Assembly (NCBI GenBank): GCA_024654145.1
Contig: JANLIM010000071.1
Span: forward strand, 1 to 16,156
From: Candidatus Zambryskiibacteriota bacterium
GTDB taxonomy: Bacteria; Patescibacteriota; Minisyncoccia; Phycocordibacterales; Zambryskibacteraceae
Length of the DNA stretch: 16,156 nt
Reading direction: 5' to 3'
Shown: piece by piece, positions 14,981-16,156 of the stretch
Layout: the number at the start of each line of letters is the position of its first letter
Position numbering within the stretch: the stretch's first letter is position 1
Made by a program: the position numbers and the translations under genes
The notes under the pieces: generated by a model
Databases searched by the model: none
Seen by the model: the letters and a program-made list of their open reading frames with translations, nothing else
Told to the model about the DNA's origin: nothing

Positions 14981-15007
14981 TCTTAAATTTTTACCAAATC
15001 ATTGGCC

Positions 15008-15036
15008 TTTACTAATAAAGCAACCTGTGTTATTCT
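15008..15036 (+). promoter_or_regulatory. Promoter of the HAD-like gene
   Basis: TTTACT (15008-15013) and TATTCT (15031-15036) are spaced by 17 nt, each a 4/6 match to consensus. The leader of about 25-30 nt carries a strong ribosome binding site. Confidence 0.4.
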
Positions 15037-15055
15037 ATTCCCAGACCAGAAACCG

Positions 15056-15064
15056 AAAGGAGGT
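15056..15064 (+). promoter_or_regulatory. Near-perfect Shine-Dalgarno sequence
   Basis: AAAGGAGGT ends 5 nt before the ATG at 15070. It is much stronger than any other ribosome binding site in this window and fixes the start of the HAD-like gene. Confidence 0.85.
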
Positions 15065-15069
15065 TAAGG

Positions 15070-15564
15070 ATGAGAGAATGTCTCGGCGTCGATCTCGGAA
15101 ACGTGATTATTGACCATGTCGGATTCGGCACAACTCCTGAATTTTTCAGAGCCGGAGATTACGATGTAATACCGCCCGTTCCAGGAGTATTCGAAGCACT
15201 CCGACAACTGCACGAGAAACGCTTCGGCGGCAATATGTTCGTGGTGTACAATGCCACGGACATCGCCGACCAGAAAATCATCTCCTGGCTCGAAGCGCAC
15301 GACTTCTTTAACAAAACCGGTATCTCCAGACATCAGGTAAGAAGAACACTGAACGGTCGAAATAAGTGGTCGGTTTGTGAATTCTACAAAGCCACCCACT
15401 TTGTCGACGATCGTTTAGAAGTCCTGAGCTACCTGGTTGGCAAGGTGGAGAACCTGTATCTTCTTAGGCCACAAGCGCAAGAAGTCGAGCAGTACCGCGA
15501 TTTTCTACCGCATGTCACGCAGAAGGAAACGTGGCGGGAGATTCTGCAGGTAATAACCGTATGA
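15070..15564 (+). CDS. HAD-superfamily hydrolase-like protein
   Basis: A 164-residue cytoplasmic protein with a HAD-like layout: motif I VDLGN with Asp8 as the nucleophile, motif II VVYNAT (58-63, Thr63), a lysine in GRNKW (Lys99), and motif IV HFVDDRLEVL with Asp113-Asp114. The second aspartate of the usual DxD is Gly10, as in phosphatases or non-catalytic members that do not need it as a general acid. The substrate is unknown; a small phosphatase or nucleotidase is the best guess. It is transcribed divergently from the biosynthetic operon and has its own terminator. Its codons appear richer in G and C than its neighbours', and its strong Shine-Dalgarno sequence is unlike theirs, which may mean recent acquisition. 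Confidence 0.7.
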   Translation: MRECLGVDLGNVIIDHVGFGTTPEFFRAGDYDVIPPVPGVFEALRQLHEKRFGGNMFVVYNATDIADQKIISWLEAHDFFNKTGISRHQVRRTLNGRNKWSVCEFYKATHFVDDRLEVLSYLVGKVENLYLLRPQAQEVEQYRDFLPHVTQKETWREILQVITV

Positions 15565-15600
15565 CAGCCTCTCGAAAAGTAATATCGAGAGGCTGTTCTC
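15564..15600 (+). terminator. Intrinsic terminator of the HAD-like gene
   Basis: A 12-bp perfect stem (15564-15575 with 15585-15596) with a 9-nt loop is followed by TCTCTTTTA. It begins at the last base of the stop codon. Confidence 0.88.
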
Positions 15601-15609
15601 TTTTACCCC

Positions 15610-15633
15610 AATGGCTCATTCCGTTGAGCCGTT
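15610..15633. repeat. REP-like palindrome, copy C (imperfect)
   Basis: AATGGCTCA and TTGAGCCGTT pair over 9 bp with one G-T pair and a short loop. The right arm is identical to that of copies A and B. It lies between the terminator and the promoter of the next gene. Confidence 0.6.
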
Positions 15634-15659
15634 GCCTTATTTAGTAAGAGTGGTATTAT
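15632..15659 (+). promoter_or_regulatory. Promoter of the HelD-like gene
   Basis: TTGCCT (15632-15637) and TATTAT (15654-15659, 5/6 match) are spaced by 16 nt. Transcription would start near 15666, leaving a leader of about 85 nt with two hairpins. The -35 box overlaps the end of REP-like copy C. Confidence 0.45.
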
Positions 15660-15680
15660 ATTGAAGATGATATGTAATAG

Positions 15681-15740
15681 AATCCCAATGCTAAACTCAA
15701 GGCATGGGATTGTTCAGGAAGCCGCGGAAGCGGCATTTTT
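15681..15740 (+). promoter_or_regulatory. Two-hairpin leader with terminator-like second hairpin
   Basis: The first hairpin pairs AATCCC-ATGC with GCATGGGATT (10 bp with one bulged A; about 15681-15711). The second is GCCGC-GGAA-GCGGC (15721-15734) followed by ATTTTT, a short intrinsic-terminator shape. It ends 13 nt before the ATG of the next gene. This arrangement fits transcription attenuation or a small RNA. I could not match it to a known riboswitch class. Confidence 0.5.
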
Positions 15741-15752
15741 AGCGATAAATTT

Positions 15753-16156
15753 ATGAAAATGTATAAAGAAAAGCTCTTAGCAAACCTCATAAAACATATC
15801 GCCCATATCCAAGAGAGGATAAATGAGAATTTGAAAGTGACCCAAGAACAAGCCGATATGGATGTTCATAAAATCGCCCGAATGAGACCAGAAGACCAGA
15901 TGGTGGCTATGCAGATTAAGGGTAATGCTATGCAGAGAGTGGAGGATTTAAGGCGACTGATTGGATCTCCTTATTTCATCAAATGTGAAGTGATCCTCCA
16001 GAGAACCGGAGAAAAGAAAACATACTATTTCGCCAAACACCATTTCAGCGAAGAGAGAATTTATTCGTGGTTTTCTCCCGTTTCCACGATTCGTTTCGAA
16101 GCCCCGGGAGAAGTTTCCTATAAGTTACCAAATGGAGAAATACAGACTCTTACCCT
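15753..16156 (+). CDS. HelD-like superfamily 1 helicase, N-terminal part (cut by window end)
   Basis: The first 134 codons of a longer gene. Residues 1-70 are helical and charged, as in the N-terminal coiled coil of HelD. Then SPYF (about 72-75), KKTYYFAKHHF and IYSWFSPVSTIRF.APGEVSYKLPNGEI follow the same order as the SPYFGRIDF, IYLGIASF and IYDWRAPISSLYY...PGPAQY segments of Bacillus HelD. HelD binds RNA polymerase and helps recycle it. The helicase motifs would lie beyond the window, so this call rests on the N-terminal pattern only. No Shine-Dalgarno sequence is visible; a second ATG lies two codons downstream. It is preceded by a leader that may attenuate transcription. Confidence 0.65.
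   Translation, partial: MKMYKEKLLANLIKHIAHIQERINENLKVTQEQADMDVHKIARMRPEDQMVAMQIKGNAMQRVEDLRRLIGSPYFIKCEVILQRTGEKKTYYFAKHHFSEERIYSWFSPVSTIRFEAPGEVSYKLPNGEIQTLT

Overview
The window looks like a piece of a small-genome bacterium of the Patescibacteria/CPR type, probably Parcubacteria-like. This is inference from gene content: a bacterial tRNA-Gly, RbfA and an IF-2 of only about 500 residues without the long N-terminal region, a PaaX/Cas2-like regulator with no CRISPR array, an AT-rich palindrome beside rbfA, and several genes whose -10 box lies so close to the ATG that they should be leaderless.

Left part (1-8165): on the minus strand a class V aminotransferase (cysteine-desulfurase-like) and an Hsp100 ATPase form a two-gene operon that ends in a strong hairpin terminator at 18-46. 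On the plus strand a PaaX-like winged-helix/Cas2-fold regulator is followed by infB and rbfA. Two copies of the same 36-bp near-palindrome lie over the -35 boxes of the regulator and of infB, so the regulator probably controls itself and infB. rbfA overlaps tail to tail with a minus-strand multi-TM, TPR-bearing glycosyltransferase, which starts 4 nt after a tRNA-Gly(CCC).

Middle (8166-8855): about 690 bp without a convincing gene. It is rich in perfect inverted repeats, including 21-bp arms enclosing 326 bp and a 20-bp hairpin inside. It is either a large structured RNA or a non-autonomous mobile element.

Right part (8856-14947, all minus strand): a tightly packed eight-gene run with 1-4 nt overlaps or gaps of 4-9 nt. 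In transcription order it encodes a glycerol-1-phosphate-dehydrogenase/dehydroquinate-synthase-like protein, a sulfotransferase-like protein, a CDA-fold deaminase, an archaeal-type S-adenosylmethionine synthetase, a nucleotidyltransferase fused to an APS-kinase-like domain, a histidine phosphatase, and two related winged-helix proteins (one membrane-anchored, one with a long Pro/Glu-rich arm). A SAM supply enzyme, a possible PAPS supply enzyme and a sulfotransferase in one operon suggest a small-molecule or surface-modification pathway that I do not recognise.

Right edge (14981-16156, plus strand): a divergent HAD-like phosphatase gene with the only near-perfect Shine-Dalgarno sequence in the window and its own terminator. 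After it comes a leader with two hairpins, the second terminator-like, in front of the N-terminal part of a HelD-like helicase gene cut by the window end. A short palindrome with core CGGCTCA/TGAGCCG recurs at 4577, 9295 and 15610, once inside a coding sequence.
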